DNA of 64,000 nt from Argentina anserina (lineage: Eukaryota; Streptophyta; Magnoliopsida; Rosales; Rosaceae). The position numbers and the translations under genes were made by a program. A model generated the notes under the pieces. The model worked only from the letters and a program-made list of their open reading frames with translations, was not told the DNA's origin and did no database searches. Below, piece by piece: positions 1-12,009 of the stretch. The DNA lies in contig NC_065877.1 of NCBI RefSeq assembly GCF_933775445.1, forward strand, positions 35,662,694 through 35,726,693, read 5' to 3'. Position 1 is the first letter of the stretch. The number at the start of each line of letters is the position of its first letter.

Positions 1-851
1 ATACATGGACGAGACCTTTCCCAATATAAACATCGGATAGGAACCAAACAAATGAACAATTTCTTCTTTTTTAATGCATCCACGTTTAAATTCTCCCATG
101 CTATGAAAATGAAAAAAAAAAAAAAGGGGACCAAACTATAGCCTCTGAAAACGATATTAATGTTTTTAATACCGACGAAATCGAAAATTTGGAATTTTAA
201 GGGGCTTTCATTCCAATATGTAAGGATGAATGACGTTATGTATTGGAGAACCATAAAACCCGGTTTGTAAAAGTAGCACTAGAATTGTAATTTATGTATT
301 TATTAATTTAAATATATGAATTTAATGTAATTAATTTTATTAATTTATTTGAATTAATACCTATTTTTATCCACATTTATTTATTTTATCATCATTTAAA
401 TATTTATAAAACACAAAATGTTTTTTTCAAAGCTTTAAGAGTTTCAAAACTTGAGATTTCAATAACGCCTTTTCTAAAACTTGTGGAATATGTATAGGAT
501 TTTTATATTGCCCTTCATTACAATCAGATTAGGTGTCAAAATCACATCACATATCTAATAATACCAAACCTAATTCATAATTAATTCCACAATAACCTAA
601 CCAACCTCTAGATGTGACAAACAAAACAAATCCAACCGGAGCCACCGGCAGGGTTTATTCAAACCGCCCCGGCCCATGTCTTTGTCCGCTAGCAGTTGAC
701 CAAACCTCTCCCCACGCGCTCCCTCCGGCACGTGGAGCGATCCCTATATTTCTTTTTGTCACTTTAGGAACTCTGGCCACTGTCACCTCTCTCTGGTCTC
801 TCTGGTGACCATCAACAAAACTCAACTAGAGAGAGAAAGTGACACTTTCAG

Positions 852-893
<42 letters not shown>

Positions 894-1256
894 CACGCAC
901 ACACACAAAAAGAAGAACTTTCCTCTTCTTTGTACTAAGCATCAGTTACTCATCAGTCTTTAGGGTTCTCTGCTGCAACAGAGCTAGAGCAGCACAACTG
1001 CCGCACCCCCCAGAATCAAGCTAAGTATGCTGGTATTTATTCAGTACTGAGTTTTTCATATGGATTATGAAATTGTTTGTACATTAAAGTTGTGAGGAAA
1101 TTTTGGTGATTTCTTAAGTTTGAGATGGAGGAAAAGGTAGTGTTTGATTTGAGCTCAAGTAGCTGCAAAGTGAACTGGGTTTTGTTGTTGTGTTTGATCT
1201 CTGAGTAGAGAAGAGTTCTAGAGTTAGATGGTGTTTTTGGGAAAACCCAATTCAAG
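1..1256 (+). promoter_or_regulatory. Upstream region and 5' leader of the ATL gene
   Basis: No coding sequence is recognisable here. The first 600 bases are AT-rich. A more GC-rich proximal segment (about 640-800) contains a TATA-like CTATATTT near 744, about 510 bases before the ATG, followed by a GA microsatellite and a transcribed-looking leader. Short open frames here have low-complexity translations and no family resemblance. Confidence 0.5.
854..892. repeat. (GA)n microsatellite in the ATL 5' leader
   Basis: Uninterrupted GA dinucleotides of about 39 bases, directly visible. GA/CT tracts recur in the probable leaders of several genes in this window (4680-5174, KUP, CNGC, DSS1, MBD9). 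Plant GAGA-binding BBR/BPC proteins recognise such tracts, so a promoter role is possible but inferred. Confidence 0.9.
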
Positions 1257-2360
1257 ATGTCTTGGGTTCAGCAACAAGTCAAGCTCAATGATGGTTATAT
1301 GAGCTACCCACCACCATATGCTGGTACCTTTTACAGAGAATCTAGTCCCTCAATACCATCACCACCTTCATCATCATCAGGGACAAAGATCAGTCCTGCT
1401 GTTCTATTTATCATTGTAATTTTGGCTGTGTTGTTCTTCATCTCTGGTTTGCTTCACCTGCTTGTTAGATTTCTTATAAAGCACCCATCTTCAGCTTCTT
1501 CTCAGACTAATAATAGGTACCCAGAAATTTCTACTGCTGATGCTCTTCAGAGGCAGCTTCAGCAACTCTTCCATCTTCATGATTCGGGTCTGGATCAGGC
1601 TTTTATAGATGCTCTTCCTGTTTTCCAGTATAGGGAGATTGTGGGTTTGAAAGAGCCGTTTGATTGTGCTGTTTGTCTATGTGAGTTTACTGAGAAAGAT
1701 AAGCTCAGATTGCTTCCTATGTGTAGCCATGCTTTCCATATCAACTGTATAGACACTTGGCTACTGTCGAATTCGACATGTCCTCTTTGTAGGGGTACCC
1801 TCTTCACTCCCGGGTATTCGGTTGAGAACCCAATGTTTGATTTTGATGACTACAGAGATGAAGACGGGTACCCTGGTAACGGAGAAAATGGGTTCACTCC
1901 TAGTCAGAAGACTGTGGACATTGAGGAAGTTGTTGTTGACAATGGGGTTATGCCTGTGAGACTCGGTAAGTTTAGGAAGGTAGATGCTGCTGTAGGGGAG
2001 ACCGCAGGAGGGGAGACTAGTAGCAGTACATTGGATGCGAGAAGATGCTATTCAATGGGATCATATCAGTATGTGCTTGATAATTCAGAACTCCGGGTTG
2101 CCTTATCGAAGGATCAACAGGGTCGCAATATAAAGCTAACAAAAGATGAACACATTGGTAATTCTTCAATTGATAGTGATGTAGAGGCAAAGAAGATTGG
2201 TAGTGTGACTAAAGGTGAAAGCTACTCTGTTTCCAAGATCTGGCTCTGGTCTAAGAAGGGCAAGTATTCAAACTCACTAGATACACAGATGGGTATGCCT
2301 TCGTCTCTTAATACAGACTTGCCATGGATGAGAAGAACAGAAGAAGCAAGAGAGGTATAA
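1257..2360 (+). CDS. RING-H2 finger E3 ubiquitin ligase, ATL family
   Basis: Intronless 367-residue protein, as usual for ATLs. The N-terminus is Pro/Ser-rich and is followed by one hydrophobic membrane segment (about residues 46-73). The ATL GLD motif lies at 111-113. The C3H2C3 RING-H2 finger uses C137, C140, C156, H158, H161, C164, C175 and C178, with the conserved Trp (DTWLL) three residues after C164. The long Ser/Asp-rich tail is poorly conserved, with a basic WLWSKKGK patch near residue 330. ATL proteins are membrane-anchored E3 ligases that pass ubiquitin from E2 enzymes to targets, often in defence or hormone responses; the target here is unknown. The overall layout resembles Arabidopsis ATL46/ATL47, which is a weaker assignment than the family call. 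The ATG at 1257 is the first in frame and opens the conserved region. Confidence 0.95.
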   Translation: MSWVQQQVKLNDGYMSYPPPYAGTFYRESSPSIPSPPSSSSGTKISPAVLFIIVILAVLFFISGLLHLLVRFLIKHPSSASSQTNNRYPEISTADALQRQLQQLFHLHDSGLDQAFIDALPVFQYREIVGLKEPFDCAVCLCEFTEKDKLRLLPMCSHAFHINCIDTWLLSNSTCPLCRGTLFTPGYSVENPMFDFDDYRDEDGYPGNGENGFTPSQKTVDIEEVVVDNGVMPVRLGKFRKVDAAVGETAGGETSSSTLDARRCYSMGSYQYVLDNSELRVALSKDQQGRNIKLTKDEHIGNSSIDSDVEAKKIGSVTKGESYSVSKIWLWSKKGKYSNSLDTQMGMPSSLNTDLPWMRRTEEAREV

Positions 2361-4679
2361 TTCCTTATTCTTACAACCGTAGTTGAATTGAACAGAATGA
2401 TCAAAGGTTGTTCCACCTTAGTCTGATTTTACCTTTTCCAATATTTTTGCAATGCTCTAATTCAGTGATGGTGTGTAGCGTTAGTGCATGACTGTTGTTG
2501 TACCATATCTTGTCCTTTGAAACAGAGATGCTATCTTTTGTGAAGAAGGTGTTTTTTTTTTCTGATTTTAGGGAATGACAATGTATGATGGTTTCTCTAG
2601 TTGTGCCCAATTACATGCTATTAGGCAATGCCATTGTTGTGTTCTACAGAATAGTGTATTAATCATCACATCAATTACTTCAGCATATTTTGGTGACCTT
2701 AATTGCAAGGTTACAAACAATTATCTTTACTGCAGTATCCAACCCTCCTCTAGTTCAGCAGATAGGGCTATAGGATAGATTGGGTCTAAAGTGTTTGCAG
2801 CCAGAAGATTTCTGGTCAATTATACATTGTTGCATTGTGGATAGGTTTTCATGAAATAAGGGAAATTTTTAGAGGTCTAAAAGAGCTTTCTGTGTCATCC
2901 ATGTTCTGTCCAATTTTATCACCCCTGTTAAACATAGTTGCATATTGTTTGAGAGAAGACAACAGTTCCATACTAATACTAATATACTAAGCAATGATTC
3001 TCCTGGTTTTGAGCTTTTGACCTATCCTTTTTTTTCTGGTTCTTCATCTCCATTTTACATGCTTATGATTCATTGCAAGGGCATAGTTGTCAGTTAAGTC
3101 ATTTGCATACTTTTTTTTTGGCTCTTGATGAATTGAGTGTTCTGACCTTAGCCATAGCCACTGATATTGGAATGATAATGTGATTGCAATCTAATATATT
3201 GACATACCTTAGTGTGTTCTTCTAGTGATCTTTTAGGCAGTATCATGATGGTGGGATCCATGAAAGCTGTGCTTACAACATAATCTTTCCTTCTTGTGAA
3301 ATGAGACCTTTTGTTCAAATATTGGCTGGAATGGGGTCTCTTTTTGCCATTCCCATGTGGTCATGTTGAACTCAAATTCCTTCAAATTTTTAAAAATGCG
3401 CCTTTAAGTTTTCCCCTTGACGTGCAAATAAACTACTGCAAATCTGCACCTTTTGAAGGCATTTGAGTGATTTGACTACAATCTCTATAGTTGGTTAGAA
3501 ACACTGTCAAACACAACCTCTCAATGTTGGCCTGTTGGGTTGAGGTACTACTTGGGAGTACTACAGTAATTGGTTAGAAACACAATCTCTATAGTTGGGA
3601 GTACTACTTGTAAGAAGTTCAAACACTGCTACAAAACTGCCAGAGTTGAGATGAGGCTTGGACATTGTACTCGAATAAGAAATGAGATGTGAAGATTGCT
3701 AGGACCCGTGATATGGTTTCGGGGAACGAGTTGTCAATTGGGCACCAAATTACAAAGTACTAACAAATGCCAAAACTCTTTTTCAAAGAAACAGATTCGA
3801 ATAGTATTACTAGTTTACTAATTTATTTTGGGATTGCATTCGAATATGAGGACATGGAAAATGATATTGTTTTGTTTAAGCCTCCTATGGGAAAATGTAA
3901 CACACGGTCACCAAGACCTCAATTAGAGATAGAATAAGATACACTGGTGATTTTGTCCCTTGTGTTTATAGATTTATCCCTACTGCTTTGCCAAGTGGGA
4001 GATAATTTGTGTTCTTTTTGATTGCATGGCAAAGGTTGAAGCAGGTATGGCTTCCAAGATTGCTTGCCAGGTTCAACGGAGTTGTCGATTTAACTAGGGC
4101 AATTCTCTCTCGTCCCCTACACAATTCCATTTTGTCCCTGCTTGATCTGCTGATGGTTGAAGTATTTTATTAAGAGATTTATCAAGAACAACAACACTAA
4201 GAGATTCATTACGTGCGGCAACAACACATTCAAGTCTCCTGGATAACAGCATATTTACCCAAGCTTCATCTTTGCAAACACTAACACTTCATCAACAAGA
4301 CAACAATGTTCAAAGAAAAAATGAAAAACAATGTTGAAAGAAAGAATGAAACTATCACTGAGCAACGTCCTCCAACATATGATGAACAAGTAACCCTAGT
4401 TTTTTACTTCTTAGACCTCAAACTATATAGGCAGCTTCAAAGATTTTGCTATCTCTCAAAACAGAAGCAGACTTAGGGCAGACCAATTGAGTGAAACAAT
4501 AACGGTTCGACACAGGGAAAGAGAGAGAGAGAGAGGGAGAGAAAAAAAAGAAAGGGAAATAATCTTTCAAGAGCAATGAAACATTTAAACGTAGTCACCG
4601 CGCAATTTTCCACCGTTGATTCCGCCGCACGCACAGCGTCGCACAACCCCGCAGCCGGCGCACCGTCGTGCGCATTAAT
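2361..4679. other. Intergenic region between ATL and the unknown basic-protein gene
   Basis: The 3'UTR of the ATL gene presumably occupies the first few hundred bases. No coding potential is recognised. A short scrambled internal duplication sits at about 3478-3610, where the pieces ACAATCTCTATAGTTGG, GGTTAGAAACAC and GGGAGTACTAC each occur twice. An impure GA tract lies at 4517-4548. The two flanking genes converge here. Confidence 0.5.
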
Positions 4680-5174
4680 CTATTTAATATCTTCACTCTC
4701 GTCACATGAACAAAGGCATGCGCTGTCTGGCTCATCAAAGAGAGTCCATTTCGGCTCAAACGTGGACGACTTCGCCGGCGCCGGGACGGATACATATCGA
4801 GACGAGAAGTCTCTGTTCAAGTATTCATCCTCCAAACTATATCTCTGCGTCTGGCCTTCATCGAAATTGAGGGAATAACTTGCTAGGTCATAGTTGTTGA
4901 ACCTGTTCTTCCCAAACTGCTTGTATCCTGATCTTTTGTTTTTCTTCTTGAACCGGAGGATGAAAGTCTTCCACTTCGGACCCCCTACACGTTCGGACCA
5001 CTCCCGGAACTTCTTGCAGCCCCGCTTCCACCACAGACATCCACATCCGCGGTGGTCTTCTGGGATCCGCTCCCTGGATCTGTTCGGGACCAAGCAAGGG
5101 ATCCAATTTAAGCACCCCCTCTTGGCGAACATGACATCTTCATAAATGCCGGTGATTCGGGGTGAAACCGGCAT
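4680..5174 (-). CDS. Conserved plant protein of unknown function, basic and Trp/Cys-rich
   Basis: Single exon of 164 residues from the first in-frame ATG at 5174; the frame stays open upstream to 5213 without another ATG. The N-terminal half is rich in Cys, Trp and Arg (CLNWIPC, GCGCLWWKRGC). A basic stretch follows (FKKKNKRSGYK), then an aromatic-acidic motif, YDLASYSLNFDEG, and a Ser/Cys-rich end. There is no signal peptide or clear membrane segment. I recognise the Y-x-Y/L-NFDEG type of motif from small uncharacterised plant proteins, but no biochemical function can be assigned. A CT/GA tract on the upstream side (5272-5298) fits a 5' leader. The opposite-strand frame covering 4576-4878 is a shadow. 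Confidence 0.7.
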   Translation of the reverse strand: MPVSPRITGIYEDVMFAKRGCLNWIPCLVPNRSRERIPEDHRGCGCLWWKRGCKKFREWSERVGGPKWKTFILRFKKKNKRSGYKQFGKNRFNNYDLASYSLNFDEGQTQRYSLEDEYLNRDFSSRYVSVPAPAKSSTFEPKWTLFDEPDSACLCSCDESEDIK

Positions 5175-6545
5175 TGATGAGGTCGTGGGTATAAGTGTTG
5201 AGAGAAAACACAAACAGACAGAGGGAGGTAGAGAAACCCTAGACTAGCCAGGGCTCCCGCTCTGTTTGTGTTCTCTCTCTCTCTCTCTCTCTCTCTCTTG
5301 ATCTCTTGATCTCTTGATCTTTCTCGCTTATCTTTTCAATTAGTATTAGAGTCCGTGGGTTACGAAGGAGAGACATATAGATGCAACTTTCTGTTGGAAC
5401 GGAAATCTGGAATGCCGGTGTTGCCAGATACAAATATAGCAGGGATGGTCATTTCTTTCAGAGGTTGTATTCGTATAAACCAGCTCACATTTCTCTTCCG
5501 TTCCAAATTTGCGCAGTTGTAATTTCTTTCTCTTTAGTAACGGAAACAGAACAGCATTGAATATCCGGTGACCGTTTTCGACTTTAACGGTCCAAATTCG
5601 TTGTTTCATCGATGAGTTTGTCTGGGGGTGTTACACCTAGCTGTAACGGATGAAGATTATTGCGAGAGTTCATGCCATGCTGTATCAGAAATATAGTTTT
5701 TAATTGGTTTCTCAATTGGGGATCTTATTCAACTGATAGCTAGGCTGGTTTTAATTGACTGTTAATTAGAAAATGAATCAGCGCATAATATTGGACATTC
5801 AGTATGTACGTTTTGCATTGTCAAAGGCACATGATAAAGAAGCATATTTTTCCTCTTTTGACAATTTATTTGCCGAGCAAGCTTAACTTTCGTTTCATGC
5901 TCTTTTGGAAGCCTTTGTTCACAACCAGTGTTGTTCTCAATCATTAATCTTGGTTAACCTTCATACTTATTTCCGATCCTGTTGAAAGAGCGAGATATCT
6001 ATATGATTGTTAACATCTGGTAAAAATAAATATAATGCAAGAATATATTAGAAAAGTTCGATCGATTCATGTATCAATCCATACATAATCATTATATGAA
6101 AACTATATACTACTATATCGTTTCGGTTCATCAATATTCTCTAAACAAATTATATCTAATGTATATTAATTTATTTCTATGTATTCGTAATTTAGTATAT
6201 ATAAAACCCTGTAATCATACAAACAACATAGAAGAAACAAATCGTTAATGAGTATATCGTCTTCACCTACAAAAGAAATGTTCTTCTCTAGTTTTGTTCA
6301 AAGCAAACTAGCAAAGAGGTTGAGCTTCGAATTCGTCAACCTCAGTGTCATGACGCATGAATTAACCTCAATTTTCTTTTTTCTTTTTCTTTTCTTGATC
6401 AAGAAGCCCATTGTTGACTTTGACTCTAGGGATGAACTTTTCTCCTACATCACATTGTTCCGACTAAAATTTCACATTTCTTGTCTCCATGTCATCTAAT
6501 GTCAATGACTCGGTCTGGACAATATTTACAAATTCAGCGTCCTTA

Positions 6546-6872
6546 CTAGACCAAGTTAATTCATTAAACATTACAAAATTCCCATAATTCCAACTTCATC
6601 ATTTCCTTTAATTTATACTTGTGTTCAATAATAAAAACATTACAATTGAGTATCTACATCGTTCTTAATTTGAATTACCTGGCGAGCTTAATACTAGACG
6701 TCTAGACCAAGTTAATTCATTAAACATTACAAAATTCCCATAATTCCAACTTCATCATTTCCTTTAATTTATACTTGTGCTCAGTAATAAAAACATTACA
6801 ATTGAGTATCTACATCGTTCTTAATTTGAATTACCTGGCGAGCTTAATACTAGACGTCTAGACCAAGTTAAT
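6546..6872. repeat. 156-bp tandem duplication, two full copies plus a partial third
   Basis: The unit beginning CTAGACCAAG occurs at 6546, 6702 and 6858, exactly 156 bases apart. The first two copies are nearly identical, differing for example in GTGTTCAATAATA versus GTGCTCAGTAATA. The third stops after about 15 bases. Near-identity implies a recent event. It lies 500-800 bases upstream of the peptide-precursor start. Confidence 0.92.
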
Positions 6873-7237
6873 CAGACGTTACAAAACTAAATAGTCAGAT
6901 TAGCATTTGTCTGTCTAGTCAAAAACGACGAATTGTTTGAGCTTAAAAGATGCTTAATTTCTCCATTTTGGTCAAAAACAGCCACGGGAGTACACAATAC
7001 TAGTTCAAACTTCAAACGACCAACCCAGAATCGAGCTAGCTCTATTAATTTCCCTCTTCAATGCTATGCTCGTTGAATCTTTCTCCTTGCCGTAAATTTC
7101 ACTCGTGCTTCCTCACATGAAACCACTTCACGTACTCATATACGTCTTTGAATCGGCATTCAATATTTTTCCTCCATTGAAGTTTTAGTCAAACTCTACC
7201 TAGCTCAACCTACCATATACTCGTTTTGCTATCATGC

Positions 7238-7245
7238 TATAAATA
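7238..7245 (+). promoter_or_regulatory. Probable TATA box of the peptide gene
   Basis: TATAAATA lies 113 bases before the ATG at 7358. This spacing fits a leader of roughly 80 bases. It also argues against the longer reading frame that could begin upstream at a non-ATG codon. Confidence 0.65.
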
Positions 7246-7357
7246 CCAACCCCCTCTAACCCCAATCTCACAACTCAAACTCGTTCAACACTTTAGCTAC
7301 TTACCGAGAAACACTGAAACACATATATTATTCATTTCTTCATTCTTTGCTTTAATC

Positions 7358-7639
7358 ATGGCCGGAGTACTTAAACTGCAGCGTCTGATTGTTCCTGTAC
7401 TTGTTCTGAGTTTCATCTTGCTATCCATCGCCATTGAAGCCCGCCCGATGCATCAGCATGGCTCGAAGATTCATCATCTTCATCAGTTTCACCACCACAA
7501 GGAGGTGCACAACCACAAGTACAGTGGTCACAGGAAAGCTGTACCAAGCCCCGGAGGGGCTTTTGGTCAAGGCTTTATCGATCTTCTGAACCTTTGGGGA
7601 GTCAAGAGCAGTGGTCCGAGTCCTGGTGCAGGCCATTAG
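7358..7639 (+). CDS. Secreted peptide-hormone precursor (CEP/PIP-like), His-rich
   Basis: Precursor of 93 residues. An N-terminal signal peptide (about residues 8-27, LIVPVLVLSFILLSIAIEA) is followed by a His-rich variable region (about 29-60, with HHLHQFHHHKEVHNHK), a short conserved-looking block, and a C-terminus SSGPSPGAGH that ends exactly at the stop codon. C-terminal SGP...GH motifs are the mature hormone region in the related plant CEP, PIP/PIPL and IDA families. SPGxGH is CEP-like and SGPS is PIP-like, so the subfamily is uncertain; a group II CEP is possible. Mature peptides of these families are released by proteases, carry hydroxyproline and are read by leucine-rich-repeat receptor kinases. 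The ATG at 7358 lies downstream of the TATA box and starts the signal peptide. Confidence 0.8.
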   Translation: MAGVLKLQRLIVPVLVLSFILLSIAIEARPMHQHGSKIHHLHQFHHHKEVHNHKYSGHRKAVPSPGGAFGQGFIDLLNLWGVKSSGPSPGAGH

Positions 7640-9102
7640 CGAATCTACTGTACGTCTTGCTGAAGCTAGCTAGCACACACATGAGGCTTAGCTAATTGCT
7701 TGCCATCTTTTCGCCCATGGTGTGCTGCGAGTGTGATATTAGTAGTTAGGTAAAAAATAAGAAAATTGTTTGAATTTTTTACCTTATAGTGATTGGGCAG
7801 TCACAATGAGAACGTGATTATTTGTGTACACAGATGTAATATTCTTTGATCTCTTCATCATTATAATATATTAGAAGCTTATACTTGTTTTCAGATAGAG
7901 TTTAATACCTTTGGAAATACAAATATAATTTAGATTCAATATTGTTCATTGTTGCTTTTTTAAGTTGTTGGAACTATATGTCATTGGTCTTTCTTATCAA
8001 GGAAAATACTTGTATCCATAACAGTATGAACATGTGCGTCTAAATTCCTCTTATTTATATACATTTGGTAGTGTGAATGTAAAATTTTAATCGTTCAAAA
8101 GTTTTGTTAATCAATAAATATCACTTTTATAAAAAAATCAATATAAACAAATATCGTTTACTTAGCCGATTGTATGAAACAAATAGACGGCCGATTATGA
8201 GACTACTAACTTTCACAAGTACCGTTCATTTGTTTAATGTCATTGACTTGGTAAGCGATTTTTGTTTTAGCTCATATTTTACAAAGATGATCTGTATTAA
8301 TTGATTAAAGTTTAAACGGTTAACATTATAAAATCACATTACTAAAAGTATAAAAATAAGAGAGAGTATGGATGTGTGCGTCCATACTGGTATTTTCCTC
8401 TTATCAATCCAATGTGAAATTAAAAACTGAAACGCAAAGCTAGGATACTTGATAAGTGATTCTGCCACTGAATGTCTGAATCACTGGTCTCTGATTATAC
8501 TCCAGGACCATTTTGACATCAAGAATCATCAAATGAACCGGTACCAATTTTCACATAAGCAACAGATGTATAAAGATATGATACGCTTAGTTTTAACTCG
8601 AAACTTTCTCACATTTCATGAACTCATGATTAGATAGAAAAGAGTTTATGATATTTTCTTGGCTCTCAATTGTTCTATTTAGTACTAGTTGGTCTTGAAG
8701 TTTGGCAACCCATCCTTGATTCAGTCAATAGTTCTCGTTCAAAGCAATGAATACATATGTTCAGTCAAACTAGGATGTTTTATTTGAGAAAATTATTGGG
8801 AAGATGTTGATGTACATACTGATGTTATGGGGAGACAGAGAATATACATTCTAATGATTTCTTACCACCACCCTCTGATTACACTTACACTGGACATGCC
8901 CATGAGACTTCGATCTTGTTTCCATATCTATAAAATCAGCACTACCCTTGGCTCTCTAGCTAGATATCTATACAACGAAAAAACTTGCCAAGTTTTAACT
9001 TGTACATACTTCTAACTACTGTAAACAAGGAAATATGAAGCACAGTAAAGCTCAAAATCTCATAAACCTATCTCCCATACAACATGAAGGATATCCTTCA
9101 GT
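7640..9102. other. Intergenic, 3' flanks of two convergent genes
   Basis: AT-rich DNA containing the 3'UTR of the peptide gene and the 3'UTR of the NHL gene. I see no repeat family, RNA gene or convincing coding sequence. Confidence 0.5.
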
Positions 9103-12009
9103 TCAATAACCAGGGGAACTATAGTCAGTATAATTGCCCCGTGGTCGTATGTTATAGTGATTATACGTAGGATTAGAATAATCTACAGCCTTTATCACCA
9201 CAGCTTCACGACGTCCACCTTGTTCTTGAACTGCCCCAAACACAATCTCATTAGTCTCACTGCTCCTCTCATAGTATGTCTTTGGGTTTGATGAGTAATG
9301 CCTATGATGATGCTGCTGTTGCTTCTGCTGTTGTTGCTGGTGGCGCTGCATCTGCAAATGCATCTGGTGTTGTTGTTGTTGCTGTATCTGCATTTGCATT
9401 TGCATTTGCATTTGATGTTGTTGCTGTTGGTTATATTCACCATCCCATGAATTATAGTAAGCTCGACTTTGCTTGGAATGGCGAGGGTTCTCCAGTTCTT
9501 TAGTCATGACTGGGTAGGTTTTCTTTGGAGTAGGGGTTCTCGTTTCTAGGGATGGAGGAGGCTCATCATCTGGAATCACAAAGCTGTCTTGCGCCGGCCA
9601 TGGATTTGAACTTCTCTGAGATTGATGATACTGCTGTTGAGTCTGATAATGGATGGACTTTCTTCTACCTGATGAAAATAATCCCCCAACAATTTCACCA
9701 ACAGACGAACCACTGTTGAGAAACATCTTCCCAAGTGAACCAAAGAAACCATCATCTGGTTTTTCGGGTTCATATTCAGTTGGAATTAAAGGGGGCCTAA
9801 CAGATTTAGGAGGCATCTGGTATTGAGTCATAGATGCAGCTCTCTTTATAGCAGCAGTTGTTTGATCCTGCAGAACAAAGATAATGTTCAGGAAATAGGT
9901 GGAGCATTTGGAGATACGAGATCAAATAACCTCTGATAACTTACATCTCCTGATGAAAATATTGCTTGCACTCGACGCTGCAACAATGCCAGCATGTAAC
10001 CAAAGAAAGCAGCAGCAAGCAACACTGCCACCCCTACAATGACACAGGATAAAATTTTAAAGCCCTGCATCAGCATGAAGAAAAATTACACTGCCCTGGC
10101 TGAGACCAGAGAGTCATACCTAAGTGGAAACTACCATCATGGTGGTCAGCACAGTCATCATAGTGGAGTTGGATCTCGCGAATTGCCTGGTTTCCTCTAT
10201 CTATAACCAAAAGAGAGCAGCTACTTCCAATATAAACCACATCAAAATCACTAGAAAACTTTGCATCTTCACTTGGACCATCAACATGACCACCTCCTCG
10301 GCCCCATTTTCCACCAGCAATAGTGGTAACCCCTATACAAATATTTAATTACTTCAAATTAGTCCACCTATTTCGTTTACTTTAGAATTAGAGAATAATG
10401 GTCATGAAGGTCGCTTATGTTAGTGTATTCTCATGAAAGCATGACATCAATAACTATCATCTAAAAGCACATCAGTGTTGAAGTAAGTTTCTCTTTCCAT
10501 CTGTAACACTGTAAATACTAAATAGAATAAAGGACACCCCTTGACAAACATAAGGTCTTTAACATCAACTTAAGTAAAGTTACATACCAGCATCACTTAT
10601 CTTCCTGATAGCCATATTCATTGTGTCTGCAATATAGATATTTCCTCTGTCATCCATAGTCATTCCTTTGGGGTGGTTCATTCTTGCTTCTCTTGTCCTC
10701 CCATCTACATGCCCCCAGTAGCCTTCAGGTGACCCGGCTATGAGCTTGGGCCGGCTATCTGCATATATAGCACCAGTGCATTCAATCTAACTGTGAAAGC
10801 AAGCATTCAAGTGGGAAATGCGGGGGGTGAGCTAGAAGATTTGAATTATGTAAACCTAGCTGTTTGCATACCCACTCATCTAAAATAAACAAATTATGAA
10901 TTGATCTTATTTCTTCTGTTATAGTTCTTGACAAAGTGGGATCGGGGTTCATTAACCAATCAGTGATATAAAGAAACTTGAAGGTATTGAGCTATCGCAC
11001 ATCAAAGTATGCTGAATCAAGTGGCCCATCTTAAACACTTAAAGTACAGAAAGTCCCCAAAAATATTGGCTAAGAAAATAAAGATGCACAGGATGTGTGA
11101 ACAAGAAGTTAATTGGTCACTAAAGAATAACATTTGATCCCAGACCAAAAGAAATAGGAAGTACATCTGAAAACTTCAAAAAGATGCACTTGACTAGGCA
11201 GAAAGCATATAAAAACACCACAGTACTTTTTAAGTACGAATTTGGAATAATGTAAAACCTGAACACAAGAAAAGAATCAGAAAAACAATGTCCCAAATAC
11301 AATGCTAAAGTCTGGCACATCAAACCAAAGTAAACTCTAACTAATATGGCACTAGAACTTGTCCTGTTGGTGATGCAAACAAGATCAGTGATTTCATAGC
11401 ATAATTGTACTATCTAATGCACTGCACAACTTACATATAGATAATGGTGTTGAGATCTTGTAAATGTTACTGTTCTCAGAATCCAAAACCAGAAGATCCC
11501 CACTTGGGGATACTTCAACTGAGTGTGGTTCAATCCCAAGCTTACTTCCATCAAAAACCGTATCCACAGTATATCCACCCTCAAATTTCACCATTGAACG
11601 GCCAGAAACAGCTGAAAGATTAAAACTCATCAAACCTCATGAACCTCACCAATCACCATTGCACAAACACTCACTAATCACCACATTGACAGTTTCAAAT
11701 CAGATTACAATTATAAAGTTTGATAACCTCAATGACATACCTGTGCTGGTTTTGGTGGTGGATTTCAGTGACCAGAGCCATTTAACAAGAGCAGACACCA
11801 CATTGGAGACAATCCCAGTTACAATTTCTGCATTTTTATATGAAAACACAAGATTTGTTACTAAAGCAAATGACAAACTGAAAGCAGGAGATGGAGAATG
11901 TTAGAAAAATGTGAACTCTACTTGCAGGAGGAGGTGTAGCTGAAACTGATGAGAAGCCCCCAGAGAGAATCACAAATATCAGAACCAAGGAAACCCATTT
12001 CCTCAACAT
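9103..12009 (-). CDS. NHL-repeat membrane protein with a Gln/Met-rich tail
   Basis: Seven exons join in frame: 12009-11922, 11827-11741, 11611-11435, 10758-10588, 10332-10120, 10033-9945 and 9867-9103, giving 529 residues. A signal peptide (about 1-24) is followed by a conserved block and NHL-type beta-propeller repeats (about 70-230) with motifs such as SVEVSPSGDLLVLDSENSNI, GMTMDDRGNIYIADT and CSLLVIDRGNQAIREIQL. One membrane helix follows at about 246-266 (VAVLLAAAFFGYMLALLQ). The last exon gives a polar tail with Gln, Met and His runs. The protein resembles Arabidopsis NHL-domain proteins such as At1g70280, whose role is not well known. The topology predicts a propeller outside the cytosol and a cytosolic tail. 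An alternative acceptor upstream of exon 6 would bring in an early stop, so the 10033 acceptor is used. Confidence 0.93.
9310..9430 (-). repeat. Gln/Met codon repeats in the NHL gene
   Basis: Trinucleotide CAG/CAA runs and a short CAAATG hexanucleotide repeat encode alternating Gln-Met and poly-Gln in the last exon. Such tracts change length easily, so allele variation is expected here. Confidence 0.85.

Larger units (their letters stand above)
5175..7357. other. Intergenic region with a microsatellite and a tandem duplication
   Basis: It begins with the leader of the minus-strand gene, including a (CT)n tract at 5272-5298, and ends with the promoter of the peptide gene. Between them lies AT-rich sequence and a 156-base tandem duplication (separate entry). 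One open frame at 6248-6499 starts with ATG but matches no family I know and is very Phe/Leu-rich; I do not call it. Confidence 0.5.

Noticed and set aside
4576..4878. Plus-strand frame of 100 codons
   Set aside because: Antisense shadow of the conserved minus-strand gene at 4680-5174.
6248..6499. ATG-started 83-codon frame
   Set aside because: Phe/Leu-rich low-complexity translation, no recognisable motif and no supporting context.
10034..10076. Upstream extension of NHL exon 6 (GFKILSCVIV)
   Set aside because: Joining exon 5 to the upstream acceptor gives a stop (GGG CTT TAA); the acceptor at 10033 keeps the frame and fits homologues.
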